Below, one piece after another: positions 1-9,503 of a stretch of 64,000 bases of DNA. This DNA is from Polaribacter sp. HaHaR_3_91 (GTDB lineage Bacteria; Bacteroidota; Bacteroidia; Flavobacteriales; Flavobacteriaceae), in NCBI RefSeq assembly GCF_019278525.1, contig NZ_CP058986.1, forward strand, positions 3,301,001-3,365,000, given 5' to 3'. The notes beneath the pieces are model-generated. The model did no database searches and was not told the DNA's origin. It saw nothing but the letters and a program-made list of their open reading frames with translations. Position numbers and translations under genes: made by a program. The stretch's first letter is position 1. Every line of letters begins with the position of its first letter.

Positions 1-1415
1 ACAATGATGTTTTTAAAAAATTACTAGATTTAGGTGATTTTGTAGGGATTGAAGGAGAATTATTTACCACTAAAGTGGGAGAAAAAACAGTACGAGTTAA
101 GAACTTTACATTATTAAGTAAGTCTTTAAAACCATTGCCTTTACCAAAAGTAAAAGACGGTGTTACTTATGATGCTTTTACAGATCCTGAATTACGTTAC
201 AGACAACGTTATGCAGATTTAGTGGTAAACCCACACGTAAAAGAGGTGTTTATAAAAAGAACAAAATTGTTTAACGCAATGCGTTCTTTCTTTAATGATG
301 CTGGTTATTTTGAAGTTGAAACTCCGGTTTTACAACCAATTCCTGGAGGTGCAGCAGCAAGACCTTTTATAACGCATCACAACTCGCTAGATATTCCGTT
401 ATATATGAGAATTGCTAATGAATTGTATTTAAAAAGATTAATTGTTGGTGGTTTTGATGGTGTGTATGAATTCTCTAAAAACTTTAGAAATGAAGGAATG
501 GACAGAACTCATAACCCAGAATTTACAGCCATGGAAATCTATGTATCTTACAAAGATTACAATTGGATGATGGATTTTGCAGAGCAACTTTTAGAGCATT
601 GTGCTATAGCTGTAAACGGAACTTCTGAAGCTACTTTTGGTGAACACAAAATAGACTTTAAAGCGCCTTATGCCAGAGTTACCATGGCAGATTCTATTAA
701 GCATTTTACTGGTTTTGATATTACTGGTAAAACAGAAGATGAAATTAGAGCTGCTGCAAAAGGCATGAATATTCCTGTGGATGAAACAATGGGGAAAGGA
801 AAGTTAATTGATGAAATTTTTGGTGAAAAATGTGAAGGAAACTACATTCAGCCAACTTTTATTACCGATTATCCTAAAGAGATGTCTCCACTTTGTAAAG
901 AACACAGAGACAACCCAGAATTAACAGAGCGTTTTGAGTTAATGGTTTGTGGTAAAGAAATTGCCAACGCATATTCTGAATTAAATGACCCAATTGACCA
1001 ACGTGAGCGTTTTGAGCACCAATTAAAATTAGCTCAAAAAGGAGATGATGAAGCAACTGAGTTTATTGATGAAGATTTCTTAAGAGCGTTAGAATACGGA
1101 ATGCCTCCAACATCTGGAATGGGAATTGGAATGGACCGTTTAATTATGTTTTTAACCAACAACCAATCTATACAAGAAGTTTTATTCTTCCCTCAAATGA
1201 GACCAGAGAAAAAAGCGACTGCAGTAGAATTGAATGCTGATGAAAAAGCTGTTTTGGCAATTGTTACCAAAGCCGAAAAAATAGATTTAAACGACTTAAA
1301 AGTAAAATCTGGTTTGTCTAACAAAAAATGGGATAAAACCATTAAAGGTTTAACAAAACATAAAGTTGCAAAGGTTACTAAAACAGACGAAGGTTTGTTT
1401 GTTGAAATTGCATAG
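1..1415 (+). CDS. lysS: Lysyl-tRNA synthetase, class II (5' end outside window)
   Basis: Charges tRNA-Lys with lysine in the cytoplasm. The frame is open from the first complete codon at position 3, so the gene begins upstream; about 470 residues are visible. The first residues ([10 protein letters not shown]) belong to the N-terminal OB-fold anticodon-binding domain. Class II motif 2 is seen as [14 protein letters not shown] and motif 3 as [13 protein letters not shown]. After the usual end of the catalytic core ([10 protein letters not shown]) there is an extra tail of about 65 residues resembling a small winged-helix-like extension, which I recall as common in Bacteroidetes LysRS. The ATG at 75 is internal and should not be taken as the start. 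A rho-independent terminator follows. The identity is secure; only the N-terminus is missing. Confidence 0.96.
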   Translation, partial: NDVFKKLLDLGDFVGIEGELFTTKVGEKTVRVKNFTLLSKSLKPLPLPKVKDGVTYDAFTDPELRYRQRYADLVVNPHVKEVFIKRTKLFNAMRSFFNDAGYFEVETPVLQPIPGGAAARPFITHHNSLDIPLYMRIANELYLKRLIVGGFDGVYEFSKNFRNEGMDRTHNPEFTAMEIYVSYKDYNWMMDFAEQLLEHCAIAVNGTSEATFGEHKIDFKAPYARVTMADSIKHFTGFDITGKTEDEIRAAAKGMNIPVDETMGKGKLIDEIFGEKCEGNYIQPTFITDYPKEMSPLCKEHRDNPELTERFELMVCGKEIANAYSELNDPIDQRERFEHQLKLAQKGDDEATEFIDEDFLRALEYGMPPTSGMGIGMDRLIMFLTNNQSIQEVLFFPQMRPEKKATAVELNADEKAVLAIVTKAEKIDLNDLKVKSGLSNKKWDKTIKGLTKHKVAKVTKTDEGLFVEIA

Positions 1416-1425
1416 CAATTTCTAA

Positions 1426-1450
1426 TCCTGAACTTGTTTCAGAATCTTAT
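1426..1450. repeat. Half copy of a dispersed CTGAACTTGTTTC repeat
   Basis: The text CCTGAACTTGTTTCAGAATCT just after the lysS stop is shared, in part inverted, with the palindrome at 9402-9448. Both copies lie directly downstream of a housekeeping gene. I recall this as a very common flavobacterial intergenic repeat, but have not searched. Confidence 0.5.
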
Positions 1451-1463
1451 TTATAAAAAAATG

Positions 1464-1500
1464 AAAAAGGAATTACAGCAATGTAGTTCCTTTTTTTTAT
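1464..1500 (+). terminator. Rho-independent terminator of lysS
   Basis: A 14-bp stem (AAAAAGGAATTACA with its complement, one U-G wobble) encloses a GCAA loop at 1478-1481 and runs into eight or more T residues. It is correctly placed about 50 nt after the lysS stop. Confidence 0.85.
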
Positions 1501-1571
1501 GATGCATTTTTTATGTTGTTTCTTAAATTATTTTAGAATAGGTTTGCCTATACTAATACTATAAGTTATCA

Positions 1572-2489
1572 ATGGAAAATTATAAAGAAGTAATTGAATG
1601 CGTTTATGCTGATGTAAAAAATGTAGCTGACATTGGTAAAGTAGCTAGTTATATTCCTGAATTGGCATTTGTAGATCCATCTAATTTTGGCGTTGCTATT
1701 ACAACTATTGATAAAGAATCTTTTGGTGTTGGCGATTTTGACAAAAAATTTTCAGTACAAAGTATTACTAAAATTCTTTCATTAACCTTAGCTTATAAAT
1801 TTGAAGGCATAAAATTATGGGACCGAGTAGACGTAGAACCTTCTGGTAATCCGTTTAACTCCTTATTACAATTAGAAGCAGATTTAGGAAAACCTAGAAA
1901 CCCTTTCATAAATGCTGGAGCAATTGTGGTTTGCGATGTATTGGTCAGTCACCTTAACAACCCAAAAGAAGACTTCTTAGACTTCTGTAAAGATATTTCT
2001 AACATTCCTACTTTAAAATATAACGAGAAAGTAGCACAATCGGAAAAAAGTTCTGGGTATAGAAATGTTGCGCTTTGTAATTTTATAAAATCTTTTGGAA
2101 ACATTAAAAATGACGTAGATGTAGTCTTAGACTTTTACTTTCACATGTGTTCTTTAGAAATGACCTGTAAAGAGCTTTCAAAAATATTTTTATATCTAAC
2201 GATTGATAATTTTACAACACAAAAAGGAGAAAAAGTAATTACAGAAAGTCAAACAAAAAGAATTAACGCCATTATGCTTACTTGTGGTTTTTATGATGAA
2301 TCTGGTGAGTTTGCTTTTCGTGTTGGATTACCTGGTAAAAGTGGTGTTGGAGGCGGAATTGTTGCTATTCACCCAGATAAATACTGCATTGCTGTTTGGA
2401 GTCCGAAGTTAAACATCAAAGGAAATTCTTATAAAGGAATGTTGTTTTTAGAAAAATTCACTTCAAAAACTACTTCTTCTATTTTTTAG
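1572..2489 (+). CDS. glsA: Glutaminase
   Basis: Hydrolyses glutamine to glutamate and ammonia. The 305-residue length is typical of bacterial serine-dependent glutaminases, which share the beta-lactamase/PBP fold. The nucleophile motif is S64-I-T-K67 within FSVQSITKILSL. Other family landmarks are NPFINAGAI, the SGYRN segment and the glycine-rich LPGKSGVGGGIVA near residue 255. There is no signal peptide, so it is cytoplasmic. It starts at an ATG with no strong ribosome binding site, as usual in this phylum. It stands alone between the lysS terminator and the pullulanase, from which it is separated by 61 nt, so co-transcription with the pullulanase is possible. Confidence 0.93.
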   Translation: MENYKEVIECVYADVKNVADIGKVASYIPELAFVDPSNFGVAITTIDKESFGVGDFDKKFSVQSITKILSLTLAYKFEGIKLWDRVDVEPSGNPFNSLLQLEADLGKPRNPFINAGAIVVCDVLVSHLNNPKEDFLDFCKDISNIPTLKYNEKVAQSEKSSGYRNVALCNFIKSFGNIKNDVDVVLDFYFHMCSLEMTCKELSKIFLYLTIDNFTTQKGEKVITESQTKRINAIMLTCGFYDESGEFAFRVGLPGKSGVGGGIVAIHPDKYCIAVWSPKLNIKGNSYKGMLFLEKFTSKTTSSIF

Positions 2490-2550
2490 AAAACAGACAA
2501 ATAACAGCGCAATAAAAACTCAAAATATATTCAATAATTACATTGGATAT

Positions 2551-4530
2551 GTGAATAAAAAAGAGGAACTTTCTTGTCCTTTCAATAAGGATGAGATGGA
2601 ACAAAATAAACACAATTTTTCTTCTTTTGAAGAATACCCTACAACAGATAAAAGCCTTTGGTTAGAATATTCTAAAGAAAAAACTACTTTTAAAATTTGG
2701 TCTCCAACTGCAACTGCCGTAAAACTAAATTTGTACAAAACTGGAAATAATTCTGAAGCATTTACAATTTTAGAGTTAAAGGCTAAAGAAAATGGACTTT
2801 GGCTAAAAACGGTAAAAGGAGATTTAAACGGAACTTATTATACGTATCAAATATGTATTGAAGATAATTGGCTAACAGAAACTCCAGGAATTTACGCTAA
2901 GGCAGTTGGTGTAAATGGTCAAAGAGCCATGGTTTTAAACTTTGATAAAACAAATCCTAAAAATTGGGAGCAAGATACATATGTGCAATTAAACGCTCCT
3001 AATTCGGCTATTATTTACGAACTACATATTCGGAATATTACCATTCAAACAGAAGCTAATTCTTCTTATCCAGGTAAATATTTAGGTTTGATAGAACAGG
3101 GAGTAAAGAGTAATCTTGATGTTCCAACAGCCATCGATCACATTAAAAGGCTAGGAATTACACACGTTCATATATTGCCCACATTCGATCAATATTCTAT
3201 TGATGAAACTCATTTAGAGGTACCACAATTTAACTGGGGATACGACCCTCAAAATTACAATGTTCCAGAAGGCTCTTTTTCTACAAATCCGTTTAAAGCA
3301 GAAGTAAGAATTCCGGAATTTAAAAAAATGATACAAGCATTTCATAGTGCCGGAATTGGTGTTATTTTAGATGTTGTGTATAACCATACTGGAATCATTG
3401 AAAACTCAAATTTTAATTTAGAAACCCCAAAATATTACTATCGTTTTAACAACGATGGTAGTTATTCTAATGCTTCTGGGTGTGGAAATGAAACATCGTC
3501 TGAACGGACAATGACACGAAAATTCATACTTGAATCTGTTAAATATTGGACAGAAGAATATCATTTAGATGGTTTTCGTTTCGATTTAATGGCGATTCAT
3601 GATGTAGAGACTATGAATCTTATTGCAGATGAAATCACTAAAATAAATCCAAGTGCACTTATTTATGGAGAAGGTTGGACAGGTGGAGATTCACCGTTAC
3701 CAGAAGAAAAAAGGGCTTTAAAAAAACACATTCCACAAATGCCCAAGATTGCCGCTTTTTCTGACGAAATTAGAGATGCCATAAAAGGAAGCACATTTGA
3801 TGATAGAAGTACTGGCTTTGTTAGCGGTGCTAAATTTAAAGAAGAATCTCTAAAATGTGGAATTGTAGGTGTTATATCACATCCTCAAGTAAATTACATG
3901 TATATAAATCATTCAGATTTTCCTTGGGCACTGCAACCATGGCAAGCTATTAATTACGTTTCTTGCCACGACAATTATACTTTATTCGATAAATTAAAAA
4001 TATCTAGACCAGACGCTTCTTTAGAAGATATAAAAGCAATGCATAAATTGGCAACTGCTATTGTAATGACTTCTCAAGGAACTCCTTTTTTACATGAAGG
4101 TTCAGAAATAATGAGTACCAAAAAAGGAGATCATAACTCATATAAATCTCCAGATAAAATAAATGAAATAGATTGGAATTTAAAAGTGAAAAATGGAGAC
4201 GTTTTAGCGTATTATAAAAATCTAATTCAATTAAGAAAAAAACATCCTGCATTTAGAATGACGACTGCTAAAGAGGTGCAAGAAAACTTAGAGTTTAAAA
4301 AAATAGATCATGGTTTGGTTTCTTATCAACTTAAAAATAATGCCAATAAAGATTCTTGGTCAAAGATATTAGTAATTTTTAATAGAGAAAATAAAACGAT
4401 AAATTATCAATTAGACCAAACTTATAAAATTGCTGTATTAAAAGATACATTTGATTTTGAAGGAAAACAAGAAGTTAAAAACGATGTATACGTACCTGCA
4501 ATTTCTATGATGGTTTTGTTTAAAGAATAA
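2551..4530 (+). CDS. pulA: Type I pullulanase / glycogen debranching enzyme (GH13)
   Basis: Hydrolyses alpha-1,6 branches in glycogen, starch or pullulan. The order is an N-terminal CBM48-like beta-sandwich (about residues 35-130, KIWSPTATAVKLNLY), then a GH13 barrel and a C-terminal beta domain. The type I pullulanase signature NWGYDPQNYNVPEGS is present. Catalytic residues are D345 (GFRFDLMAI), E374 (YGEGW) and D474 (SCHDN). At 659 residues with no signal peptide it should act inside the cell on storage glucan. The start shown is GTG at 2551; an in-frame ATG at 2596 would give a protein 15 residues shorter and is equally possible because the first residues are not conserved domain sequence. 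Confidence 0.92.
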   Translation: MNKKEELSCPFNKDEMEQNKHNFSSFEEYPTTDKSLWLEYSKEKTTFKIWSPTATAVKLNLYKTGNNSEAFTILELKAKENGLWLKTVKGDLNGTYYTYQICIEDNWLTETPGIYAKAVGVNGQRAMVLNFDKTNPKNWEQDTYVQLNAPNSAIIYELHIRNITIQTEANSSYPGKYLGLIEQGVKSNLDVPTAIDHIKRLGITHVHILPTFDQYSIDETHLEVPQFNWGYDPQNYNVPEGSFSTNPFKAEVRIPEFKKMIQAFHSAGIGVILDVVYNHTGIIENSNFNLETPKYYYRFNNDGSYSNASGCGNETSSERTMTRKFILESVKYWTEEYHLDGFRFDLMAIHDVETMNLIADEITKINPSALIYGEGWTGGDSPLPEEKRALKKHIPQMPKIAAFSDEIRDAIKGSTFDDRSTGFVSGAKFKEESLKCGIVGVISHPQVNYMYINHSDFPWALQPWQAINYVSCHDNYTLFDKLKISRPDASLEDIKAMHKLATAIVMTSQGTPFLHEGSEIMSTKKGDHNSYKSPDKINEIDWNLKVKNGDVLAYYKNLIQLRKKHPAFRMTTAKEVQENLEFKKIDHGLVSYQLKNNANKDSWSKILVIFNRENKTINYQLDQTYKIAVLKDTFDFEGKQEVKNDVYVPAISMMVLFKE

Positions 4531-4633
4531 ATATTTGTTTCATTTTGGCTTTATTCTTTCATAAAAAAACAGAACTTTGCAAGAAGTAAAATCTGTTATT
4601 TTTAGAACCTTTAAAATAAAAATGTAAATCATA

Positions 4634-5317
4634 ATGAGCAAAAATCAAATTTATAAAGTTGATAACTTTAATGATTTACTATCTGCTAAGTTTAAAGGAG
4701 ATATTAACGCAATCTGTTGGAACCGTAATTTAAAAGGTGATTTCTCTGAAATTGTCAATAAAATAATGTTAGATGGAAATATGAGTGAAATTTTCCCTCA
4801 GCAACTTTTAGATCTTCAGTTAACTGAACAAGGACAACTTGCGCGAGAAATTCTTTTAAACGACTTTAAAGTATTAAAAGAACACGGTAAAATTCCAACT
4901 TTAAATATCATTAAGTATTACGAGAGAGATGATGCATTTCCTTTTTTCCCTACTGACGTGTATTCGTTTCATGTAGATCGCTCTCCAATAACTGCAGATA
5001 CTTTTCTATGCACGTATCATGGAGCATCAAGTGATATTCTACCCAACGATCAAGGAATACAAAAAATATTAGTTCCAGAAATAAGAAGTAAACTCAAAAA
5101 ATTATACAACGGACCGGAAGATGGTTTTGAATCGTTTTTAAGCGACTATTTCTTTGATTTACATTATCAAGCGAAGCCAGAAGCACAACCTATTAATTTA
5201 GGTATTGGTCATTTATGGAAACTAGCAATAGATCATCCAGAAAGCAAAGTACTTCCTTGCTTACATAGAGCACCGAAGGAAAAAACAGGTGAACCTCGTT
5301 TAATGATTATTTGTTAA
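4634..5317 (+). CDS. DUF1826-like protein
   Basis: A soluble 227-residue protein that I assign tentatively to DUF1826. The resemblance rests on a central FHVDRSPITADTFLCTYHG segment followed by a proline/asparagine turn (SSDILPND), and a C-terminal LHRAP....GEPRLMII block. No enzymatic function is established. In Pseudomonas I recall DUF1826 genes sitting near zinc-responsive (Zur/CobW) genes, but nothing of that kind is nearby here. It lies 15 nt upstream of a transporter gene on the same strand, so the two probably form an operon. The conserved histidines, aspartate and cysteines could be a metal site, which is inference only. Confidence 0.55.
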   Translation: MSKNQIYKVDNFNDLLSAKFKGDINAICWNRNLKGDFSEIVNKIMLDGNMSEIFPQQLLDLQLTEQGQLAREILLNDFKVLKEHGKIPTLNIIKYYERDDAFPFFPTDVYSFHVDRSPITADTFLCTYHGASSDILPNDQGIQKILVPEIRSKLKKLYNGPEDGFESFLSDYFFDLHYQAKPEAQPINLGIGHLWKLAIDHPESKVLPCLHRAPKEKTGEPRLMIIC

Positions 5318-5332
5318 TTTAAAATAAAATAT

Positions 5333-6304
5333 ATGAACATAAAGATTGATAAGTTTGTAGCTTCTATCATCATCGTAATACTACTAGCGTATCTATTTCC
5401 GCAATGGGGAACACAAGAAAATAAATTCCCAATCAACACTATTAGTTCTATTGGTATTTCACTTATTTTCTTTTTCTATGGACTAAAATTAAGTCCGAGT
5501 AAGTTAAAAGCAGGACTCAAAAACTGGAAATTACATGTTTTGGTACAGTTATCTACTTTTTTAATTTTTCCAATACTTGTTTTATTGTTACACCCATTTA
5601 TTCAAAACCAAGAACAAGAAACCATTTGGCTAGCTTTCTTCTTCTTAGCTGCTTTACCGTCTACCGTATCCTCTTCTGTGGTTATGGTTTCTATGGCAAA
5701 GGGAAACATACCAGGAGCCATTTTTAATGCAAGCATTTCTGGCATTATTGGTATTGCCATCACTCCTTTATGGATGGGATTATTTGTAAATGAAATACAA
5801 TCAGACTTCGATTTTACCGATATCTACCTTAAATTGATTTTGCAAATAATTGTACCTGTAGTAATAGGTCTTTTTTTACAACGGTTTTTGGGTGCTTTTG
5901 TACAAAAACATAACAGTAAACTTACTCTTTTTGATAAATCTATTATCCTTTTAATTATTTATAAAAGTTTTGCAGAATCTTTTGAAGGAAACATATTTAG
6001 AGCTGTTTCTTTTGTAGACTTAATGCTAATCCTAGTTGGTGTTATTGTCTTATTTAGTCTTGCTTTTTTTCTCACCGGTTTTTTATCAAAAAAACTACAA
6101 CTAGATACAGAAGATCAAATTACAGCACAGTTTTGTGGTACAAAAAAATCTTTAGTGCATGGTACGGTTTTTTCAAAAATAATCTTTGGTAATATGGCGT
6201 CTATTGGTATTATTTTATTGCCATTAATGCTATTTCATGCAACTCAAATTTTAATAATTAGTGTTGTGGCAACAAAAAAGGCTGCTAAAAATAGCAACCT
6301 TTAA
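5333..6304 (+). CDS. Bile acid:sodium symporter-like (SBF-like, YfeH type) membrane protein
   Basis: An integral membrane protein of 323 residues with about nine or ten hydrophobic helices. It resembles the SBF-like branch of the bile acid:sodium symporter superfamily (E. coli YfeH, SLC10A7). Family features include the short first helix ending FPQWG, the KLSPSKLKAGLKNWKLH loop, PSTVSSSVVMVSMAKGN in the crossover region and AQFCGTKKSLVHGT near residue 265. The substrate cannot be told from sequence. It follows the DUF1826-like gene by 15 nt. Its last codons overlap a hairpin that probably ends transcription towards rsmG, with which it is convergent. Confidence 0.88.
   Translation: MNIKIDKFVASIIIVILLAYLFPQWGTQENKFPINTISSIGISLIFFFYGLKLSPSKLKAGLKNWKLHVLVQLSTFLIFPILVLLLHPFIQNQEQETIWLAFFFLAALPSTVSSSVVMVSMAKGNIPGAIFNASISGIIGIAITPLWMGLFVNEIQSDFDFTDIYLKLILQIIVPVVIGLFLQRFLGAFVQKHNSKLTLFDKSIILLIIYKSFAESFEGNIFRAVSFVDLMLILVGVIVLFSLAFFLTGFLSKKLQLDTEDQITAQFCGTKKSLVHGTVFSKIIFGNMASIGIILLPLMLFHATQILIISVVATKKAAKNSNL
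6277..6302. terminator. Bidirectional hairpin between the SBF-like gene and rsmG
   Basis: An 11-bp stem (AAAGGCTGCTA with TAGCAACCTTT, one mismatch) and a 4-nt A loop overlap the last codons of the symporter gene. It sits between convergent genes, so it can serve both strands. Confidence 0.6.
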
Positions 6305-6336
6305 ATTCTAAATTATAGTTAATTTCTTAAAGAAAT

Positions 6337-6966
6337 TTACGCTTTATACTTCATTCCTAAATGAACTACTTTCTTGGTTTCATAGAAATCCTCATCAAAA
6401 AAGTCAGGTAAATCATAAATTGTAGCAGAAGTGTATAGTTTCAATTCTTCTGACAAATCGCCTCCTTTTAAATATAAAATCCCATTTTTTAAATCGTGAT
6501 TTTGCTTTTTAGCAATTCTTCCTTTAGTCCACCCTACAAACGTTTCCATTTGCGCTACTGCTCTACTTACAATAAAATCATAAGTTTCTTTTATCTCTTC
6601 TACTCTACAGTTAGAGGTTTTTACGTTTGTTAAACCTAAACCAGCAACAACTTCATTTACTACTTTTATCTTTTTACCAATAGAATCTACCAAATGAAAC
6701 TGCGTTTCTGGAAACAAAATTGCTAACGGAATTCCAGGAAAACCTCCACCAGTACCAACATCCATTACTTTAGACCCTGGTTTAAATTGCACCACTTTTG
6801 CTATTGCTAAAGAATGTAAAACATGGCGTAAATACAATTCGTCTATGTCTTTTCTAGAAACAACGTTTATTTTTAAATTCCAATCTTGGTATAATTCTTG
6901 AAGTTTAGAAAACTGTTCTATTTGAGTTGGGGTTAAGTCCTTAAAATACTTGAGTATAATTTCCAT
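6337..6966 (-). CDS. rsmG: 16S rRNA (guanine527-N7)-methyltransferase RsmG
   Basis: Methylates N7 of G527 in 16S rRNA (GidB family). At 209 residues it has the normal family length. The SAM-binding motif is VMDVGTGGGFPGIPLA at about residues 67-82, followed by VDSIGKKIKVV (motif II) and IVSRAVAQM. The reading frame stays open a further 390 nt upstream, but that extension covers the divergent desaturase promoter and its first codons, and its translation is not protein-like. The ATG at 6966 (MEIILKYFKDLTP) gives the conserved N-terminus and is chosen. It is a single gene, divergent from the desaturase. Confidence 0.94.
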   Translation of the reverse strand: MEIILKYFKDLTPTQIEQFSKLQELYQDWNLKINVVSRKDIDELYLRHVLHSLAIAKVVQFKPGSKVMDVGTGGGFPGIPLAILFPETQFHLVDSIGKKIKVVNEVVAGLGLTNVKTSNCRVEEIKETYDFIVSRAVAQMETFVGWTKGRIAKKQNHDLKNGILYLKGGDLSEELKLYTSATIYDLPDFFDEDFYETKKVVHLGMKYKA

Positions 6967-7061
6967 TAATAAATAAATTTGAATTGCAAAAATAGTTATT
7001 TGTATTGGAACAATTCTAAACAAAAACTGACGTTTATCATAAAATTCCATTTCAAAAAGTA

Positions 7062-7069
7062 TATTTTTG
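7062..7069 (+). promoter_or_regulatory. Putative -7 element (TATTTTTG) of the desaturase gene
   Basis: An 8-of-8 match to the Bacteroidetes TAnnTTTG consensus, 18 nt upstream of the ATG at 7088. No clear -33 TTG is seen. This implies a short leader. Confidence 0.5.
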
Positions 7070-7087
7070 CAGATTATAAACATATAA

Positions 7088-8179
7088 ATGAAAACAATAA
7101 ACTTTTCAAGAGTAGATAAAGCTAAATTCTTTAGAACTCTAAACAAAAGAGTAAATACATATTTTAAAGAAAACGAAATCAAAAAAACAGGAAACTGGAA
7201 ATTGTACACAAAAGCAATTATCATGTTTTCGCTATTCTTGGTTCCTTTTATTTTAATTCTAACGGTTACTATGCCACAATGGGTAATGGCACTTTTAATG
7301 GTGATTACAGGAATAGGAATGGCTGGAGTTGGTATGAATGTAATGCACGATGCCAATCATGATTCTTTTTCTAAAAGAAAATGGGTTAATAAATTAATGG
7401 GAAGCAGTATTTATATTCTTGCTGGAAACGTGTATAACTGGAAAGTACAACACAATGTGTTGCACCACACTTTTACAAATGTAGAAGGACATGATGAAGA
7501 TATCGATGCAGGACGAATTATTCGTTTTTCTCAACATTCGTCATGGTTACCAATTCATAAAATTCAGAAATATTATTCTATCTTTTTATACGGATTATTA
7601 ACAATAAACTGGGCTATTACAACAGATATTAAGCAAATGCATCGTTATTTAAAACGTAAATTATCTTATGGTAAATTTCCAAATCCTACAACAGAATGGA
7701 CAAAATTAGTCATTTCTAAAATAGCTTATTATTCTCTTTGGATTGTTTTACCGCTATTAGTTTTAGACGTTGCTTGGTGGAAAATTTTAATCGGATTTTT
7801 TGTAATGCATTATACCGCGGGTATGATTTTAAGTTTGGTTTTTCAATTAGCACATATTGTACCAAATACAGAAATGCCTTTACCAGATAAAGATGGTAAT
7901 TTAGAGCACACTTGGGCAGTCCACCAATTATACACAACATCTAACTTTGCCCCTAGTAACTGGTTGGTAAACTTCTATACAGGAGGATTAAATCATCAAG
8001 TTGAACATCATATTTTTCCGCATATTTCTCATGTACATTATGATAAATTAGCTAAAATTGTAAAAGAAACCGCCAAGGAATTTAATTTGCCTTATAACGA
8101 ATACGACACCATGCGTAAAGCAATTATAGAACATTTTAGACATTTGGGAGTTTTGGGTAAAAACCCTGAAATAGCATAA
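7088..8179 (+). CDS. Membrane acyl desaturase (three-histidine-box family)
   Basis: Introduces double bonds into fatty acyl chains at a di-iron centre in the membrane. The three histidine boxes are all present: H87-DAN-H91, H122-NVL-H126-H127 and H303-QVE-H307-H308. Hydrophobic helices lie near residues 45-85 and 205-255. The 363-residue length and the HQVEHHIFPHISHVHY box resemble acyl-CoA / linoleoyl-CoA desaturase-like proteins of marine Bacteroidetes. There is no fused cytochrome b5 domain, so an external electron donor is needed. It is probably involved in membrane fluidity or polyunsaturated lipid formation; regiospecificity cannot be predicted. The aminotransferase gene follows by 26 nt. 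Confidence 0.9.
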   Translation: MKTINFSRVDKAKFFRTLNKRVNTYFKENEIKKTGNWKLYTKAIIMFSLFLVPFILILTVTMPQWVMALLMVITGIGMAGVGMNVMHDANHDSFSKRKWVNKLMGSSIYILAGNVYNWKVQHNVLHHTFTNVEGHDEDIDAGRIIRFSQHSSWLPIHKIQKYYSIFLYGLLTINWAITTDIKQMHRYLKRKLSYGKFPNPTTEWTKLVISKIAYYSLWIVLPLLVLDVAWWKILIGFFVMHYTAGMILSLVFQLAHIVPNTEMPLPDKDGNLEHTWAVHQLYTTSNFAPSNWLVNFYTGGLNHQVEHHIFPHISHVHYDKLAKIVKETAKEFNLPYNEYDTMRKAIIEHFRHLGVLGKNPEIA

Positions 8180-8205
8180 GTAAAACAACAACAACTAACA
8201 GTAAG

Positions 8206-9393
8206 ATGAAAAATCCATTATCGGACAGAATTAACAGTTTACCTGTATCTCAAACTTTAGCAATGGCTGCTAAAGCAAGAGAACTAAGAGCAGAAGGAAA
8301 AGATATTATAGGTTTAAGTTTGGGAGAACCAGATTTTAATACACCAGATTTTATTAAAGACGCTGCAATTGAAGCTATCAATCAAAATTATAATTCGTAT
8401 TCTCCAGTAGATGGATATGCAGATTTAAAAGAAGCTATTTGTACCAAGTTTAAGCGCGATAACGACTTAGTTTACAAACCAAGTCAAGTTGTTGTTTCTA
8501 CAGGAGCAAAACAATCTATTGCAAACATTGCACAGGTATTATTAAACCCAGGTGATGAAGTTTTATTACCAGCACCTTATTGGGTAAGCTACTCTGCAAT
8601 TGCTATTTTATGCGAAGCAACGTATGTAGAAATTCCTTCTTCTATAGAGAATGATTTTAAAATTACTCCAGAGCAGTTAGAAGCTTCTATTACACCTAAA
8701 ACAAAAATGATTTTCTTTAACTCGCCAAACAACCCAAGTGGAACTATTTATAGTGAAGCAGAATACAGAGCGTTGGCAGCAGTTTTAGAAAAACACCCAC
8801 AGATTTTTATCTTATCAGATGAAATCTATGAACATATCAATTACGAAACAAAACCATTTAGTTTTGCTGCAATTGAAAGCATGTACGATAGAACTATTAC
8901 CGTAAACGGTTTAGCAAAAGCATTTGCTATGACAGGTTGGAGAATTGGTTATATTGGTGCTCCAGAATGGATTGCAAAAGCATGTACAAAAATGCAAGGG
9001 CAAATTACTTCTGGTACAAACTGTATCGCTCAAAGAGCAGCAATTACAGCTGTTTTAGCGCCAGTTTCTAAAATTCAATATATGGTAGATGAGTTTAAAA
9101 CTCGTAGAGATATCATTATTGGATTATTAAGAGAAATAGACGGATTTAAAGTAAATGTTCCTGAAGGTGCTTTTTACGTTTTTCCAGATGTTTCTGCTTT
9201 TTTCGGTAAAACTATCAACGGATATAAAATTGAAACTGCAAGTGATTTCTCTTTATTCATTTTAGAGAGAGCAAATGTTGCAACTGTAACTGGTGAAGCT
9301 TTTGGTACACCAAACTGTATTAGAATTTCTTATGCAGCATCAGAATTACAAATTAGAGAAGCAATCAAGAGAATTAAAGAAGCATTAAGCTAG
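8206..9393 (+). CDS. aspB: Pyridoxal phosphate-dependent aminotransferase (aspartate aminotransferase type)
   Basis: A class I/II aminotransferase of 395 residues. The PLP lysine is K238 in NGLAKAFAMTGWRIGY; the FNSPNNPSGTIY block (N of NNP) and LSDEIYEH (D binding the pyridine nitrogen) are also seen, as is the C-terminal carboxylate-binding arginine in CIRISYA. The sequence best fits the aspartate/prephenate aminotransferase subgroup I-beta/gamma that uses aspartate and 2-oxoglutarate, though substrate range cannot be fixed from sequence. It is cytoplasmic. It lies 26 nt after the desaturase; a shared transcript is plausible without an obvious metabolic link. Confidence 0.9.
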   Translation: MKNPLSDRINSLPVSQTLAMAAKARELRAEGKDIIGLSLGEPDFNTPDFIKDAAIEAINQNYNSYSPVDGYADLKEAICTKFKRDNDLVYKPSQVVVSTGAKQSIANIAQVLLNPGDEVLLPAPYWVSYSAIAILCEATYVEIPSSIENDFKITPEQLEASITPKTKMIFFNSPNNPSGTIYSEAEYRALAAVLEKHPQIFILSDEIYEHINYETKPFSFAAIESMYDRTITVNGLAKAFAMTGWRIGYIGAPEWIAKACTKMQGQITSGTNCIAQRAAITAVLAPVSKIQYMVDEFKTRRDIIIGLLREIDGFKVNVPEGAFYVFPDVSAFFGKTINGYKIETASDFSLFILERANVATVTGEAFGTPNCIRISYAASELQIREAIKRIKEALS

Positions 9394-9401
9394 TCTTAAA
9401 C

Positions 9402-9448
9402 TGTCATCCTAAATTTATTTCAGAATCTGAAACAAGTTCAGACTGACA
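9402..9448. repeat. 47-nt REP-like imperfect palindrome
   Basis: Two 23-nt arms flank one central A at 9425. Arm one begins TGTCATCC and ends TTTCAGA; arm two begins TCTGAAAC and ends GACTGACA. About 18 of 23 positions are complementary. The same core (CTGAACTTGTTTC next to AGAATCT) occurs after lysS at 1426-1450. It lies just behind the aspB stop. Confidence 0.65.
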
Positions 9449-9468
9449 AGGCAGTTATTTATCAATAT

Positions 9469-9499
9469 AAAATCCATCTTTTTTAGATGGATTTTTTTT
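9469..9499 (+). terminator. Rho-independent terminator downstream of aspB
   Basis: An 11-bp perfect stem (AAAATCCATCT / AGATGGATTTT) with a 5-nt T loop is followed by a T tract ending at about 9499. Confidence 0.85.
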
Positions 9500-9503
9500 G
9501 TTT

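Noticed and set aside
6967..7356. N-terminal extension of rsmG by about 130 codons
   Set aside because: It overlaps the divergent desaturase gene and promoter; the family N-terminus matches the ATG at 6966.
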